Below, piece by piece: positions 47,465 through 59,911 of a stretch of 64,000 nt of DNA. The notes beneath the pieces are model-generated. The model saw nothing but the letters and a program-made list of their open reading frames with translations, had not been told where the DNA came from and did not search any database. Source of the stretch: Rhodococcus xishaensis (GTDB lineage: Bacteria; Actinomycetota; Actinomycetes; Mycobacteriales; Mycobacteriaceae); assembly GCF_004011825.1 (NCBI RefSeq), contig NZ_RKLO01000003.1, positions 310,001 through 374,000 on the forward strand. Direction: 5' to 3'. The stretch's first letter is position 1. Every line of letters starts with the position of its first letter. A program made the translations under genes and the position numbers.

Positions 47465-47997
47465 TCGCGGTCCCCGGGTGCCGCGGAGCCGACGTACTCG
47501 GGCCAGTCTGCCGGAATCGCGGTGCCCCGCAGTCCGCTTCGCGCAGCGAGCGCGACGGCCTCGTCGCCGAGCGGGTTGAGTCCCGGCCCCTTCGCAAGTG
47601 AGTGCGCGATCAGAACGTGCAGGCACTTGACCCGGTCCGGCATACCGCCGCCACTGAAATCCGTTCCCAGCGAGTCGATTTCATTACGCTCAGCCAGGTA
47701 GGACTCGTGTGCCTGGCGGTATGCGGCCGCGAGGTCGGAATCGGTGCCGAGCCGCTCTGTCATCTCACGCATAACGCCCGCGGACTCGAGTCGGCTGGCC
47801 TCCGCGGTAAGCCGAGGGTCGGTGAGGTAGTAGAGCGTCGGGAACGGGGTCCCGTCAGGCAGCCGCGGTGCCGTCTTGACCACTCCGGGCTGCCCGTCCG
47901 GGCACCGGTATGCGATCGCGAGTACGCCACGCGGAACACGACCCAACTGGGTCGCCACTGCATCGAGATCTTCCTGGGGGACGGACGATTCGCTCAC
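47461..47997 (-). CDS. DUF501 family protein
   Basis: 178 residues from the GTG at 47997, with 4-base overlaps at both ends. Conserved family features: QLGRVPRGVLAIAYRCPDGQPGVVKTAPRL, PFPTLYYLTDP and a C-terminal GGMPDRVKCLHVLIAHSLAKG with Cys and His. These look like a ligand or active site, but no function is established. It is always found in this cluster with ppx2, ftsB and eno. Confidence 0.88.
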   Translation of the reverse strand: MSESSVPQEDLDAVATQLGRVPRGVLAIAYRCPDGQPGVVKTAPRLPDGTPFPTLYYLTDPRLTAEASRLESAGVMREMTERLGTDSDLAAAYRQAHESYLAERNEIDSLGTDFSGGGMPDRVKCLHVLIAHSLAKGPGLNPLGDEAVALAARSGLRGTAIPADWPEYVGSAAPGDRE

Positions 47998-48709
47998 CCG
48001 GTGGGTACTCCTGGTTCTTCTGGTACGGGAGCCGGCACTACGGGGGCCTCCGGCAGAGTTCCTCGTTCGGGCTCGGTGGTGGGAAGCGGTCCGGCGAGCC
48101 GCTGCCACAGGTCACTGTGCCAGGCCCCGGTCGACGGCGGTGGCGGCGGCGCCTCCTCCTCCGGCGGCTTGTAGTCACCCGGCAACTGCACCTTGTACGG
48201 CGTCTCACCCGGCCGTACGAGGCCCAACCGCTCGCGCGCCTGCGCCGCGATCCACGCGGGATCGTCAATCTGTTCCTGTTGACGCTCCAACTCGAGGAGC
48301 TCTTGCTCGAGGTCCTGTTGCTCGGAGGCCAGTCGATCAGCCTCGGCGCGCTGGCTGAGGTACGTGCGCATCGGCACCGCAAGGGTGAGGGCTAGTGCGC
48401 AGATCACCACTCCGAGAACGACGGCCCGCCCGGTCGAGAGCCCGAAGAATGTGCGCTCCGGCTTTGCCGGGGCCGCTGCCTGTCCGCTCCTTGGCATCGT
48501 GCGAGCACGGGACGAGGTAGCGACGGCTTCACGCCCACCGGCCGTGCCCGCGTCAGCGTCGGCCGGTTGGGCGCGGTCGGTGGCTGCGGCAGGAGTACCG
48601 GAACGGATCCGCCGGGGCCGACGCGACACCCGATCCGATCCGGAACCGCGGCGAGCGGGCCGCCCACCCGGAGAGGGGCGACCCGACCGCGACCGACCGC
48701 GCTGACTCA

Positions 48710-48710
<1 letters not shown>
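47994..48710 (-). CDS. ftsB: Septum formation initiator (FtsB/DivIC family)
   Basis: 238 residues. A long basic, Arg/Ser/Ala-rich cytoplasmic N-terminus (1-85) leads to one transmembrane helix (GRAVVLGVVICALALTLAVP) at about 93-112. A coiled coil (SEQQDLEQELLELERQQEQ) follows, then the conserved RERLGLVRPGETPY. The Pro/Glu-rich C-terminal tail is extracytoplasmic. In actinobacteria this FtsB-type protein joins FtsL and FtsQ in the divisome. The start overlaps the eno stop. Confidence 0.88.
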
Positions 48711-50086
<1,376 letters not shown>

Positions 50087-50208
50087 CTATGGGCGAGCGG
50101 CCGGCTGGCCGCCTGTTGCGGCGGTCGTAGGCCGCCGAATGCATAGTGCCAGGTCCGAGCCTAACCGGAGTAACCGACTCCTGCCCCGAGGCACGCCCGC
50201 CACGCAGG

Positions 50209-51066
50209 TCACCTTCGCACGCCGACCGAATAGGCCGCCGCACGCTCGCGAACGTCGAGAAGGTACTCGCCGGACAGGTTGTAGGCCATGAGGGCCGCGG
50301 TCCACCCGTCCTCGGTAGTCAGGTCGCCGCCACGGGCGCACAGGTATCGCGCGGCGGTGAGGGCCGCGTCGTCGATGTTGTCCGGGTCGACGACACCGTC
50401 TCCGTTCGCGTCGACACCCCAGCGTGCCCACGTCTCGGGAATGAACTGGAGGGGGCCCATCGCACGGTCGTGGGTGGCGTCACCGTCCATCGCGCCGCCG
50501 TCGGTGTCCGGGATGTCTGCGACGCCCGCCGAACCGTCGAGGGGGACTCCCCGGATAGGCGGGTTCACCTGGCCGTCGCTATCGACGTGTGCACCACCAT
50601 AGGTGCCGTGCTTGCTCTCGACCGCGCCGATGCCGGCGAGTGTTGTCCAGCCGAGGCCGCAGGCGGGCCTGGTCGCGGCCATCACCGCGGCCGCGTAACC
50701 GTAGGCCTCGAGCGCGGTCGACGAGATCGCCAGGCTCTCCGACAGCGGAGCTGACCAATCGTGCAGCAGGTTCGCAGTCCTTCCGGGTGCATTGACGTCG
50801 ATCGAGGGCAGCGGTGCGCCCGGTCCCGGCGGGATGCCGTCGGGTATCTCGATACGCGGCGAACGCCGATCGAGCTCATCGAGCCTCGAGGCAAGTGCGA
50901 GGACAACGACCCCGACGAGTACCGAAGACATCAGAACCAAGAAGGATCGGAACCGGCGCCGCGGCCTGGGTGGCATCCGGTGCGGTTGCCGTCCCGCTCC
51001 GTACGCCCTGGGAATCTGGTACGTGGTCGCGGCTTGTCTCGTCACGACGTCCATCATCCAGACCAC
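50209..51066 (-). CDS. Membrane-anchored lytic transglycosylase (LpqU-like)
   Basis: 285 residues from the ATG at 51066; ATG 51057/51054 and GTG 51045 are also possible and no ribosome site decides. A basic head (MPPRPRRRFRSF) precedes one hydrophobic anchor (LVLMSSVLVGVVVLALAS), with no lipobox. The extracellular domain has the SLT features GIGAVESKHG (catalytic Glu), MGPLQFIPETWARWGVDANGDG and YNLSGEYLLDV. Position upstream of eno matches LpqU of M. tuberculosis, which is a lipoprotein there. Confidence 0.87.
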   Translation of the reverse strand: MVWMMDVVTRQAATTYQIPRAYGAGRQPHRMPPRPRRRFRSFLVLMSSVLVGVVVLALASRLDELDRRSPRIEIPDGIPPGPGAPLPSIDVNAPGRTANLLHDWSAPLSESLAISSTALEAYGYAAAVMAATRPACGLGWTTLAGIGAVESKHGTYGGAHVDSDGQVNPPIRGVPLDGSAGVADIPDTDGGAMDGDATHDRAMGPLQFIPETWARWGVDANGDGVVDPDNIDDAALTAARYLCARGGDLTTEDGWTAALMAYNLSGEYLLDVRERAAAYSVGVRR

Positions 51067-51111
51067 AAGGGCGCGGCGCGTCGCGGTCTACGCCGGGTAG
51101 GGCCCCAGCCC

Positions 51112-51798
51112 TCAGCCCGACCAGTAGGTCCGCCACGCCGCGGCGTCGAGTCCACCCCACGGGACACCGTCAGCGTGCGCAGCGGACTCTGCGGCCCGGA
51201 TGTCTGCGACGAACCGCAGTGTCGCCTTACGCAGTTCGTCCTCCGCGCTGGTCGGTTCGCCCAGTCGCACCACCCGCAAATCGTCGGGTACAAGCTCGTC
51301 CGGCAGCCCGGCCTTGCGGGCCCGCGACATCACCTTCTCGGCCAGTGCCAGCGCGGGCTGCTCGAGCGCGATGCCGTCGACGCAGGATTCCCGCTCCTTC
51401 TCGGCGGCCTTGCGGACCTCCCACGCCCTCTCCTGCTCGGCGATGTCCACCGGTCCTGCGATGTCGTCCGCCAGGTGCGGACTGCGGTGGGCGAGCTTCG
51501 CGATGAGCGTGGCGGCGACGTCGTCGACCGTGAACTCCCCAGCTGCCTCCGCGATCCTGGAATGAAAGAGGACCTGTAGCAACAGATCTCCAAGTTCCTC
51601 GCGGACCAGCTCCGGATCACCATCCTGGATCGCGTCGAGTAGCTCGTACGTCTCCTCGAGCAGGTAGGACCGCAGCGAGTCGTGAGTCTGTGTCACCTCC
51701 CAGCCACCGAAGCCCCACAGACGGTCCATCACCTCGACGGCCTCGACCAGCGCGTCACCCATGCGCCAGCCCTCCGGGCGCTCGTCTCCGGCACCCAT
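51112..51798 (-). CDS. mazG: Nucleoside triphosphate pyrophosphohydrolase MazG
   Basis: House-cleaning enzyme that hydrolyses (d)NTPs, including oxidised ones, to monophosphates. It has 228 residues. The metal motif is clear: LLEETYELLDAI followed by ELVREELGDLLLQVLFH gives the EExxE and ExxD acids. M. tuberculosis MazG (about 325 residues as I recall) has an extra N-terminal domain of about 100 residues that is absent here. Starts 5 bases after the mfd stop, so it is in the same operon. Confidence 0.92.
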   Translation of the reverse strand: MGAGDERPEGWRMGDALVEAVEVMDRLWGFGGWEVTQTHDSLRSYLLEETYELLDAIQDGDPELVREELGDLLLQVLFHSRIAEAAGEFTVDDVAATLIAKLAHRSPHLADDIAGPVDIAEQERAWEVRKAAEKERESCVDGIALEQPALALAEKVMSRARKAGLPDELVPDDLRVVRLGEPTSAEDELRKATLRFVADIRAAESAAHADGVPWGGLDAAAWRTYWSG

Positions 51799-51803
51799 CC
51801 GCG

Positions 51804-54800
51804 TCAGACCCCGGCCTGCGCACCGGCCGCGGTCACATCCACCGCTCCAGCAGCCTTGCCGTCGAGTGCAAGCAGCAGGTCCGCGACGTACTGCAGCAAC
51901 TCGACGTCGCGCATCCGGTTGGCACCGACGCCACCCGAGCCGGTCCGCGGCACCGGAAGCTGGATCACTCCTGCCGTCGCACGATACTGCGCGCTGGGAT
52001 AGATCCGCTTGAGCCGCAACTGTTTCGAATCCGGCAAGGTCATCGGAGAAATCTTCAGTTGGGTGCCCGTCACAGCGACCTCCTCGACCCCGTATTCACG
52101 GCAGAGCAGCCGGAGTTTGGCGACGGACACCAGCCGGCCCACCTCCTGCGGCAGCGGGCCGTACCGGTCGACCAACTCGTCGACCACCCTCACGACCGCG
52201 TCCGCGTCGGTCGCGGCGGCCAGCTTACGGTAAGCCTCGAGGCGCAGCCGATCACTCGCGACGTAGTCCGGCGGAATGTGCGCGTCCACCGGAAGGTCGA
52301 TGCGCACTTCCTTGGGCGCCTCGTCAGCGGTGATCGGACGACCGTCCGCGACGGCCCGGTACGCCTCCACGGCCTCCCCCACCAGACGCACGTACAGGTC
52401 GAAGCCGACACCCGCGATGTGACCGGACTGTTCGGCGCCCAGGACGTTACCGGCGCCACGTATCTCGAGGTCCTTCATCGCGACCGCCATCCCCGCACCG
52501 AGATCGGAGTTCTGCGAGATGGTCGCGAGCCGGTCGTAGGCGGTCTCGGTGAGCGGCGTCTCCGGCGGATAGAGGAAGTACGCGTAGCCGCGGTCCCGGC
52601 TCCGTCCGACACGACCTCGCAACTGGTGCAGCTGGGACAACCCCAGCGAGTCGGCCCGCTCGACGATGAGCGTGTTGGCGTTGGAGATGTCGAGGCCGGT
52701 CTCGACGATCGTCGTACACACGAGCACATCGAACTCGCGCTCCCAGAAACCCTGCACGGTCTTCTCGAGCATGTCCTCGTTCATCTGTCCGTGCGCAACG
52801 ACCACCCGCGCCTCGGGCACCAGGTCACGAATCCGCTTTGCCGCCTTGTCGATCGAGCTGACCCGGTTGTGTACGTAGAAGACCTGGCCGTCCCGGAGCA
52901 GTTCTCGCCGGATCGCGGCCGCCACCTGCTTGTCGGAGTATCCGCCGACGTAGGTGAGGATCGGATGCCGCTCCTCCGGCGGGGTCAGGATGGTCGACAT
53001 CTCCCGGATGCCGGCCATGCTCATCTCCAGGGTGCGCGGAATCGGCGTCGCCGACATCGTCAGCATGTCCACGTGGGTCCGCAGCGCCTTGATGTGTTCC
53101 TTGTGCTCGACGCCGAAACGTTGCTCCTCGTCGACGATCACCAGCCCGAGGTCTTTCCAACTGACACCGGTCTGTAGCAGGCGGTGGGTGCCGATGACGA
53201 TGTCGACTTCACCGTCAGCCATCTGGGCGATGATCTCCTTGGACTCGGCCGCGTGGGTGAAGCGGGACAGGCCGCGCACCTTCACCGGGAACGACGCCAT
53301 GCGCTCGGTGAACGTCTGCAAATGCTGCTGTGCAAGCAAAGTGGTCGGGACCAGCATCGCGACCTGCTTTCCGTCCTGGACGGCCTTGAACGCCGCGCGG
53401 ACCGCAACCTCGGTCTTGCCGTATCCGACGTCACCGATGACGACGCGGTCCATCGGCACCGGCTTCTCCATGTCCGACTTGACCTCGTCGATCACGGTCA
53501 ACTGGTCGTGTGTCTCGGTGAACGCGAACGCATCCTCCATCTCCTTCTGCCATGGCGAGTCGGACCCGAACGCGTGACCCGGCGCCGCTTGCCGGGCAGC
53601 ATAGAGCTGCACAAGCTCGCCAGCGATCTCCCGAACAGCCTTGCGCGCCTTACGTTTCGTGTTCTGCCAGTCCGATCCTCCGAGCTTGGACAGGGCCGGC
53701 ATCTCGCCGCCGACGTAGCGGGACAGCTGATCCAGCGACTCCATCGGCACGAACAGTCGATCGCCGGGATGGCCGCGCTTACTCGCCGAGTACTCGATCA
53801 CCAGGTACTCGCGTCGGGCTCCTCCGACGGTCCGCTCGACCATCTCGACGAACCGACCGATGCCGTGCTGATCGTGCACCACCATGTCGCCCGCGGTGAG
53901 TGCGAGCGGATCGACCTGATTCCGACGCTTGGCCGGGAGCCGCTTACCATCGCCCGCCGCGGCGACACGGTTGCCGGTGAGATCGGTTTCGGTGACGACC
54001 ACCAGTCCAGGCTCCGTGTCCGAACCCGCCAGGACGAAGCCGTCCTGCAGGGCGCCGCGCATCACGCCCACCTGGCCACGCGGCGGCTGCGCACCCGGTT
54101 CGAGCTGCGCCGCCGGCACGTCGGCCTCGTGTATTCGCTCGATCACCCGCTGCGCGGTTCCCGCACCCGCCACGACGACAACCGCGTGACCGCCGGTGGT
54201 CACGTGTGCTCGCAGCGTCGCGAACAGTTCGGCCAGCAGTTCGTCCGAGCCTCGGACCTGCGGTGCCGCAGTAACGGCCAGTTCCATCTGGTCGCCGCTG
54301 CCGGACGCCAGCGGTGTCATCGTCCACCACGGCTGCGCCTGTGCCTGGGCCGACTCGTGGACCTGGCGCAGCGACCGGTAGGCCGAGGCCCCGAGATCGA
54401 TTCCGGCGCCGAGTGTGGAGGTATCCACGGGCGCGGCTGCGCCGATCGACGCGGCCGTCCACGACGCCTCGAGAAACTCCTGCCCGGTTCGGACGAGATC
54501 GGTCGCGCGGGTCCGGATCTTCTCGGGATCGCACAACAGGACGTGCGTCGACGACGGAAGGACATCGGTGAGCAGCTGTAGCTCTCCGGGTCGAACCACC
54601 GGCAGCAGCGCCTCCATGCCCTCGACGGGGATGCCGGCGGACATCTTGTCGAGCATCTCGACGAGGGAGGCGTCCGCCGGGTTGTCTGCCGCAAGCCGTG
54701 CCGCCCGGTCCCGCACGTCGCCGGTGAGCAGCAACTCCCGACAGGGGGGTGCGATGACAGTACCCACCTCGACCTCGGGCAACGACCGCTGATCGGCGAC

Positions 54801-55457
54801 AGAGAACGCGCGCAGTTCGCTGACCTCGTCGCCCCAGAACTCGGCGCGAACCGGGTGATCGGCGGTGGGCGGGAAGAGATCGAGGATGCCGCCCCGAACG
54901 GCGAATTCTCCCCGCTTCCCGACCATGTCGACGCGCGTGTATGCCAGTTCCGTGAGCCGTTCGATCAGCCCTTGGAAGTCGAGTTCGCTTCCGACGCTCA
55001 GCACCACCGGGTCGATCTCACCGAGAGCAGGGGCCATCGGTTGGACCAGAGAGCGCACCGTCGTCACGATCACCCGCAACGGCGGGCCGTACAGCCGGTC
55101 GTCGGGTCGTGCCAGTTTCCTGAGCACCTCGAGCCGACGTCCGACGGTGTCGGCGCTGGGAGACAGGCGCTCATGGGGCAGTGTCTCCCAGGACGGGAAC
55201 TGCGCGACGCCGGCGCCGAGCATCTCCCGCAGCTCGGTCGTCAGATCGTCCGCTTCTCGTCCGGTGGCCGTCACCACGAGCAGCTGGGTGTGATCGGCCA
55301 GGGCCGCGGCGACGAGGGCGCGTACGGGTTGCGGTGCGACGATCTCGATGTCGGTGCGTCCGACCGCGTCGGCGATCCCGGCGAAGGCGCTGTGGTCCAG
55401 CGCCGTCTTCGCCAGTCCTGCGAGGGTGGCATCTGCAGCGGACGGCTGGGAAGTCAA
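51804..55457 (-). CDS. mfd: Transcription-repair coupling factor
   Basis: 1217 residues. It displaces stalled RNA polymerase and recruits UvrA. Domains in order: UvrB-like N-terminal modules (1-480), the RNA-polymerase-binding Tudor-like domain ([14 protein letters not shown] onward), the RecG-like helicase with Lys681 in [11 protein letters not shown] and [11 protein letters not shown] near 770, then [17 protein letters not shown]-terminal TRCF domain ends it. The start codon is TTG at 55457, supported by AGGAG 7 bases ahead and no better ATG/GTG in frame. Confidence 0.95.
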   Translation of the reverse strand: MTSQPSAADATLAGLAKTALDHSAFAGIADAVGRTDIEIVAPQPVRALVAAALADHTQLLVVTATGREADDLTTELREMLGAGVAQFPSWETLPHERLSPSADTVGRRLEVLRKLARPDDRLYGPPLRVIVTTVRSLVQPMAPALGEIDPVVLSVGSELDFQGLIERLTELAYTRVDMVGKRGEFAVRGGILDLFPPTADHPVRAEFWGDEVSELRAFSVADQRSLPEVEVGTVIAPPCRELLLTGDVRDRAARLAADNPADASLVEMLDKMSAGIPVEGMEALLPVVRPGELQLLTDVLPSSTHVLLCDPEKIRTRATDLVRTGQEFLEASWTAASIGAAAPVDTSTLGAGIDLGASAYRSLRQVHESAQAQAQPWWTMTPLASGSGDQMELAVTAAPQVRGSDELLAELFATLRAHVTTGGHAVVVVAGAGTAQRVIERIHEADVPAAQLEPGAQPPRGQVGVMRGALQDGFVLAGSDTEPGLVVVTETDLTGNRVAAAGDGKRLPAKRRNQVDPLALTAGDMVVHDQHGIGRFVEMVERTVGGARREYLVIEYSASKRGHPGDRLFVPMESLDQLSRYVGGEMPALSKLGGSDWQNTKRKARKAVREIAGELVQLYAARQAAPGHAFGSDSPWQKEMEDAFAFTETHDQLTVIDEVKSDMEKPVPMDRVVIGDVGYGKTEVAVRAAFKAVQDGKQVAMLVPTTLLAQQHLQTFTERMASFPVKVRGLSRFTHAAESKEIIAQMADGEVDIVIGTHRLLQTGVSWKDLGLVIVDEEQRFGVEHKEHIKALRTHVDMLTMSATPIPRTLEMSMAGIREMSTILTPPEERHPILTYVGGYSDKQVAAAIRRELLRDGQVFYVHNRVSSIDKAAKRIRDLVPEARVVVAHGQMNEDMLEKTVQGFWEREFDVLVCTTIVETGLDISNANTLIVERADSLGLSQLHQLRGRVGRSRDRGYAYFLYPPETPLTETAYDRLATISQNSDLGAGMAVAMKDLEIRGAGNVLGAEQSGHIAGVGFDLYVRLVGEAVEAYRAVADGRPITADEAPKEVRIDLPVDAHIPPDYVASDRLRLEAYRKLAAATDADAVVRVVDELVDRYGPLPQEVGRLVSVAKLRLLCREYGVEEVAVTGTQLKISPMTLPDSKQLRLKRIYPSAQYRATAGVIQLPVPRTGSGGVGANRMRDVELLQYVADLLLALDGKAAGAVDVTAAGAQAGV

Positions 55458-55647
55458 GAACGCACTCCTGAGCGGTGACGACGAACTGCTGGCGAACGGC
55501 TCGGGGCGCGGACGAGCAGCGGTAGCGGGCGCGCGCCAGCCTAGTCGATTCTATTCCCACCTCGGTTCGGGGACGTCGGCCCAAAGCCCCACTGAACAGA
55601 CAGTTTCGGGTCGATCGGGACGGATGCCTCGCCCTCGCCGTCGACGT

Positions 55648-55695
55648 CCGGGGCCGACCGCGTACCGGGGCCGACCGCGTACCGGGGCCGACCGC
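55648..55695. repeat. 17-bp tandem repeat, 2.8 copies
   Basis: CCGGGGCCGACCGCGTA repeats at 55648, 55665 and 55682 (last copy partial), in the 254-base gap between mfd and the TetR gene. The first two copies are identical, indicating recent slippage. Confidence 0.85.
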
Positions 55696-55711
55696 ACGGT
55701 CACCGAACGTC

Positions 55712-56353
55712 CTATCCGCCGAGTTGCGGATCCGCCTCGAGGTTCGTCAGACCGTTCCAGCACAGGTTCACGAGGTGGGCGGCCACGACCTCCTTCGACG
55801 GGGCTCGCTCGTCGAGCCACCACGTCGCCGTGGTGGCGACCATCCCGACGAGCGCCTGCGCATACAGCGGCGCAAGTTCGGGATCGAAACCGCGGCGCTC
55901 GAAGTCACCAGCGAGGATGTGCCCCACCTGCCGGACTGCCTCGTTGAGCAGACTCGAGTACGTGCCCTCATCGGCAGTGACCGGCGAATCGCGCACCAGG
56001 ATCCGGAAACCGTCGGTGCGCTCATCCACGTAGGTCAACAGGGCCAGCGCCACTCGTTCGATCCTGATCCGTGACCGGTTCTGCGTCAGCGACGACGTGA
56101 CCATCTCGAGCAGCTTCGACATCTCTCGGTCGACGACGACCGCGTAGAGCCCCTCCTTGCCGCCGAAGTGCTCGTAGACCACCGGCTTGGAGACCTGAGC
56201 ACGTGCCGCGATCTCCTCGATCGAGGTAGCCTCGTAACCGCGTTCGGCGAACAGGGCCCGTCCGATCTCGATCAGTTGTTCACGCCGTTGCGTCCCGGTC
56301 ATCCGGATGCGAGGAGATCGTTCGGGATTGGTGGACTCCCTTGGTCGCGACAC
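55712..56353 (-). CDS. TetR family regulator (Rv1019-like)
   Basis: 213 residues from the GTG at 56353. The frame is open to 56413 and ATG 56302 is also possible. The DNA-binding domain is clear: QRREQLIEIGRALFAERGYEATSIEEIAARAQVSKPVVYEHFGGKEGLYAVVVDRE. The C-terminal domain (ALLTYVDERTDGFRILVRD) resembles regulators next to mfd in mycobacteria. It has the same direction as mfd and may control it or a nearby transporter; target unknown. Confidence 0.88.
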   Translation of the reverse strand: MSRPRESTNPERSPRIRMTGTQRREQLIEIGRALFAERGYEATSIEEIAARAQVSKPVVYEHFGGKEGLYAVVVDREMSKLLEMVTSSLTQNRSRIRIERVALALLTYVDERTDGFRILVRDSPVTADEGTYSSLLNEAVRQVGHILAGDFERRGFDPELAPLYAQALVGMVATTATWWLDERAPSKEVVAAHLVNLCWNGLTNLEADPQLGG

Positions 56354-56475
56354 TCGAGGTGACCGTCCCTTCCGACACTCCGCAGCTTCATTTTCCCGAG
56401 CAGTTCGACGCACGGGGCGCCAGCATGCGAGTATCGTTCCCGCGTCCCCCGAGCGCCAGCTCGTCGGCGCAGCGT

Positions 56476-56546
56476 TCCGCCGTAGTGTAATGGCAGCACC
56501 TCTGATTTTGGTTCAGATAGTTCAGGTTCGAGTCCTGGCGGCGGAG
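56476..56546 (+). tRNA. tRNA-Gln (anticodon UUG)
   Basis: 71 bases forming a cloverleaf: acceptor TCCGCCG/CGGCGGA, anticodon stem TCTGA/TCAGA with loop TTTTGGT (anticodon TTG), and T loop TTCGAGT. CCA is not encoded. It lies between the TetR gene and glmU. Confidence 0.93.
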
Positions 56547-56754
56547 CTCCCCGATCGAACGGCTGTGATTCCCGCCACGCATACCAGACCCACTGGTCCG
56601 AACCCGTTAACTCCCCGTTAACTTGCGAATCAGCACCGCTGGTCTCGGGCATATTGTCGTGGTGGGATCACCTCGCGATAATCTTTCCCAAGAACGCGCG
56701 CGACGAGTCCGGCCACCCGAGCAGCCAACCCCAAATCGACCTCGAGGGAGCTTC

Positions 56755-58233
56755 ATGCCACCGCAGACCGCCGTCATCGTCCTCGCTGCCGGTGCAGGGA
56801 CGCGAATGCGGTCTAAGATCCCCAAGGTTTTGCACACTCTGGCCGGCCGAACGATGCTCGCACACTCGCTGCATGCCGCAGTCGCGATCGAGCCCTCCGA
56901 ACTCGTGACGGTCATCGGTCACGACCGGGATGCCGTCGGCGCAGCGGTCGACGAGGTCGCAAAGGACCTCGGGTACGCGATCTCCTCCGCCGTCCAGGAA
57001 GAACAAAACGGCACGGGCCACGCCGTCGGCTGCGGGTTGAGCTCACTGCCCGACGATTTCGACGGCACGGTACTGGTGACCTCGGCCGACGTTCCGCTGC
57101 TCGACGCGGATACCCTGCGCGCCCTGATCGAAACCCACACCGCAGCTCCGGCTGCCACGGTGACCGTTCTCACCACCACTGCGTCCGACCCCACGGGATA
57201 CGGACGGATCCTGCGTACCACCGATGGCGAGGTGGCCGCGATCGTCGAGCAGGCCGACGCCACCGAATCGCAGCTCGCAATCACCGAAGTCAACTCCGGG
57301 GTCTACGCCTTCGACGCCGCCACGCTCCGCGCTGCGTTGTCGTCCCTGAGCGCCGACAACGCGCAGGGCGAGCTGTACCTCACCGACGTCATCGCGATCG
57401 CCCGGCAGGCCGGGAAAACCGTTCGGGCGCAGCACATCGCCGACGCCCTCCAGGTCGCGGGCGCGAACGACCGCGTCCAGCTGTCGGTGCTCGCGGGCGA
57501 GCTGAACCGTCGGATCCTCGAACAGCACATGCGCGCAGGCGTCACCGTCGACGACCCGTCGAGCACGTGGATCGACGTCGACGTCAGGATCGACCGAGAC
57601 GTCACGCTCCGCCCGGGCGTGCAGTTGCTCGGCGCCACGCGCATCGGCGAGGACGCCGTGATCGGTCCCGACACCACGCTCACCGATGTCACCGTCGGCG
57701 AGGGCGCTTCGGTGGTTCGCACTCACGGCGACGGCGCGGTCATCGGTCCCGCGGCGACCGTCGGGCCGTACGCCTACCTGCGGCCGGGCACCGTCTTGGG
57801 CGCGTCCGGCAAGCTCGGTTCCTTCGTCGAGACCAAGAACACCGACATCGGTGCACATTCGAAAGTCCCGCATCTCACCTACGTCGGTGACGCGACCATA
57901 GGCGAGCACAGCAACATCGGAGCATCCAGCGTTTTCGTCAACTATGACGGTGTGAACAAGAGTCGCACCGTCGTCGGTTCGCATGTGCGAACCGGATCCG
58001 ACACCATGTTCGTCGCCCCGGTCCATGTCGGTGACGGCGCCTACACGGGCGCAGGTACCGTCCTGCGCACCGACGTGCCACCGGGGGCGCTCGCCGTCTC
58101 GAGCGGCAAGCAGAGCAACATCGAGGGTTGGGTCCAGCGCAACAGGCCCGGCACTCCTGCTGCCGAGGCAGCGCAGCGAGCACTCCAGCAAGAAACCGAC
58201 CGGCGAGAACCAAAGGATGGCGAAGACCAGTGA
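56755..58233 (+). CDS. glmU: Bifunctional UDP-N-acetylglucosamine pyrophosphorylase / GlcN-1-P acetyltransferase
   Basis: Makes UDP-GlcNAc for peptidoglycan and mycothiol. It has 492 residues from the ATG at 56755, with GAGGGAG ahead. The N-terminal uridyltransferase domain begins [19 protein letters not shown] and includes [11 protein letters not shown] and [12 protein letters not shown] left-handed beta-helix (about 255-450) of IG-type hexapeptides carries the acetyltransferase, with the active-site stretch [13 protein letters not shown]. The Glu/Arg-rich C-terminal tail is typical of actinobacterial GlmU. Confidence 0.96.
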   Translation: MPPQTAVIVLAAGAGTRMRSKIPKVLHTLAGRTMLAHSLHAAVAIEPSELVTVIGHDRDAVGAAVDEVAKDLGYAISSAVQEEQNGTGHAVGCGLSSLPDDFDGTVLVTSADVPLLDADTLRALIETHTAAPAATVTVLTTTASDPTGYGRILRTTDGEVAAIVEQADATESQLAITEVNSGVYAFDAATLRAALSSLSADNAQGELYLTDVIAIARQAGKTVRAQHIADALQVAGANDRVQLSVLAGELNRRILEQHMRAGVTVDDPSSTWIDVDVRIDRDVTLRPGVQLLGATRIGEDAVIGPDTTLTDVTVGEGASVVRTHGDGAVIGPAATVGPYAYLRPGTVLGASGKLGSFVETKNTDIGAHSKVPHLTYVGDATIGEHSNIGASSVFVNYDGVNKSRTVVGSHVRTGSDTMFVAPVHVGDGAYTGAGTVLRTDVPPGALAVSSGKQSNIEGWVQRNRPGTPAAEAAQRALQQETDRREPKDGEDQ

Positions 58234-59210
58234 GCGCGATATCCAGCGACGTGCAGAAGAACTTGATGCTCTTCTCCGGCCGCGCACACCCCGAACTGGC
58301 CGAACAGGTGGCCAAGGAACTGGACATCCAGGTCACGCCGCAATCGGCTCGTGACTTCGCCAACGGCGAGATCTTCGTCCGGTTCGAGGAGTCGGTGCGA
58401 GGCTCGGACGCATTCGTGCTCCAGAGCCATCCGGCACCCCTGAACCAATGGGTGATGGAGCAGCTGATCATGATCGACGCACTCAAGCGTGGATCCGCCA
58501 AGCGCATCACCGCGATCCTGCCGTTCTACCCGTACGCCCGCCAGGACAAGAAGCACCGCGGTCGCGAGCCGATCTCGGCCCGTCTCATCGCCGACCTACT
58601 CAAGACCGCCGGCGCCGATCGCATCATCACCGTCGACCTGCACACCGATCAGATCCAGGGCTTCTTCGACGGCCCGGTCGACCACATGCACGCCTTGGGC
58701 CAGCTCGCGCAGTACGTCCGCGAGAACTACGGCACCGAGAACATCTGTGTCGTCTCTCCCGACGCCGGCCGAGTGAAGGTCGCTGAGAAGTGGGCAGACG
58801 CCCTCGACGGTGCACCGCTGGCGTTCGTGCACAAGACTCGTGATCCGCTCGTTCCGAACCAAGTCAAGTCGAACCGCGTCGTCGGTGACGTCAGCGGTCG
58901 CACCTGCGTGCTCATCGACGACATGATCGACACCGGTGGCACCATCGCGGGCGCCGTCGACATCCTCAAGAGCGCGGGCGCCGGTGACGTCGTCATCGCC
59001 ACCACGCACGGCGTGTTCTCCCACCCGGCCTCCGAGCGCCTCGCGAACTGCGGCGCCAAGGAGGTCATCACGACCAACACGCTGCCGATCCCCGAGGAGA
59101 AGCGGTTCCCGACGCTGACGGTGCTGTCCATCGCGCCGCTACTGGCCCGCACCATCCAGGAAGTCTTCGAGAACGGCTCGGTGACGTCCCTCTTCAACGG
59201 CATCGCCTAG
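58230..59210 (+). CDS. prs: Ribose-phosphate pyrophosphokinase
   Basis: Synthesises PRPP from ribose 5-phosphate and ATP for nucleotide, histidine and arabinan precursor pathways. It has 326 residues from the GTG at 58230, overlapping the glmU stop in a [22 protein letters not shown]-type ATP loop, [12 protein letters not shown] near 135 and the PRPP loop [13 protein letters not shown] near 226-238 are all present. The glmU-prs pair is the same as in mycobacteria. Confidence 0.97.
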   Translation: MSAISSDVQKNLMLFSGRAHPELAEQVAKELDIQVTPQSARDFANGEIFVRFEESVRGSDAFVLQSHPAPLNQWVMEQLIMIDALKRGSAKRITAILPFYPYARQDKKHRGREPISARLIADLLKTAGADRIITVDLHTDQIQGFFDGPVDHMHALGQLAQYVRENYGTENICVVSPDAGRVKVAEKWADALDGAPLAFVHKTRDPLVPNQVKSNRVVGDVSGRTCVLIDDMIDTGGTIAGAVDILKSAGAGDVVIATTHGVFSHPASERLANCGAKEVITTNTLPIPEEKRFPTLTVLSIAPLLARTIQEVFENGSVTSLFNGIA

Positions 59211-59220
59211 ATCGTTACTG

Positions 59221-59262
59221 CGCCCGTGCCCCGTTCGCCGAATGGCGGGCCGGGTACGGGCG
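59221..59262 (+). terminator. Hairpin terminator after prs
   Basis: CGCCCGTGCCC (59221-59231) pairs with GGGTACGGGCG (59252-59262) over 11 bp with one G-U, followed by TAGTGTTT. Confidence 0.65.
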
Positions 59263-59275
59263 TAGTGTTTGCAAC

Positions 59276-59911
59276 GTGTTCTCCGGGTTCCCGACCACCG
59301 CCCTGGACTTCTACGAGGATCTCGAGGCCGATAACAGCAAGGCCTTCTGGACCTCCCACAAGTCGACCTACGACTCCGACGTGCGCGCACCGATGGTCGA
59401 GTTGCTTGCCGAACTCGAACCGGAGTTCGGTTCCGGCAAGGTCTTTCGTCCCTATCGCGACGTACGGTTCTCAAAGGACAAGTCGCCCTATAAGACCCAT
59501 CAGGGAGGATTTGTCGAGACGTGCCCGGGTGTCGGGTTCTACGTCCAGGTCGACGCCTCCGGCATGTTCGTGGCCGGCGGCTACTACGCACACACCCCGG
59601 AGCAGCTCGCGCAATACCGGGAGGCCGTCGACGACGAGCGCCGCGGTCGCGCTCTGCAGCGGATCGTCCGCAAGCTCGAATCCTCGGACTACGACATCGG
59701 TGGCGACCGCCTCGCCACGCGCCCGCGAGGTGTGGCACCGGACCATCCGCGCATCGATCTGCTTCGGCATCGTTCGTTGACCGCGGGATCGAATCTGGGT
59801 TGCCCCGACTGGCTCGCCACAGCTGACGCGGCCGACCACGTGCGGCTCGCCTGGCGCGATATGAGCCCCCTCATCGACTGGCTGACCGACGTCTTCTCCG
59901 CTCGCGGGTGA
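59276..59911 (+). CDS. DUF2461 (TIGR02453) family protein
   Basis: 211 residues. Family pattern: ALDFYEDLEADNSKAFWTSHK at the N-terminus, then FRPYRDVRFSKDKSPYKTHQGG and GFYVQVDASGMFVAGGYY. Function is unknown although the family is widespread. The GTG start lies 7 bases after a TAGTGT -10-like box (59263-59268), so it is probably a leaderless transcript of its own directly after the prs terminator. Confidence 0.87.
   Translation: MFSGFPTTALDFYEDLEADNSKAFWTSHKSTYDSDVRAPMVELLAELEPEFGSGKVFRPYRDVRFSKDKSPYKTHQGGFVETCPGVGFYVQVDASGMFVAGGYYAHTPEQLAQYREAVDDERRGRALQRIVRKLESSDYDIGGDRLATRPRGVAPDHPRIDLLRHRSLTAGSNLGCPDWLATADAADHVRLAWRDMSPLIDWLTDVFSARG

Noticed and set aside
53184-54581. Plus-strand open frame of 465 codons inside mfd
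   Set aside because: Antisense to the mfd helicase and N-terminal modules; no domain and no ribosome site.
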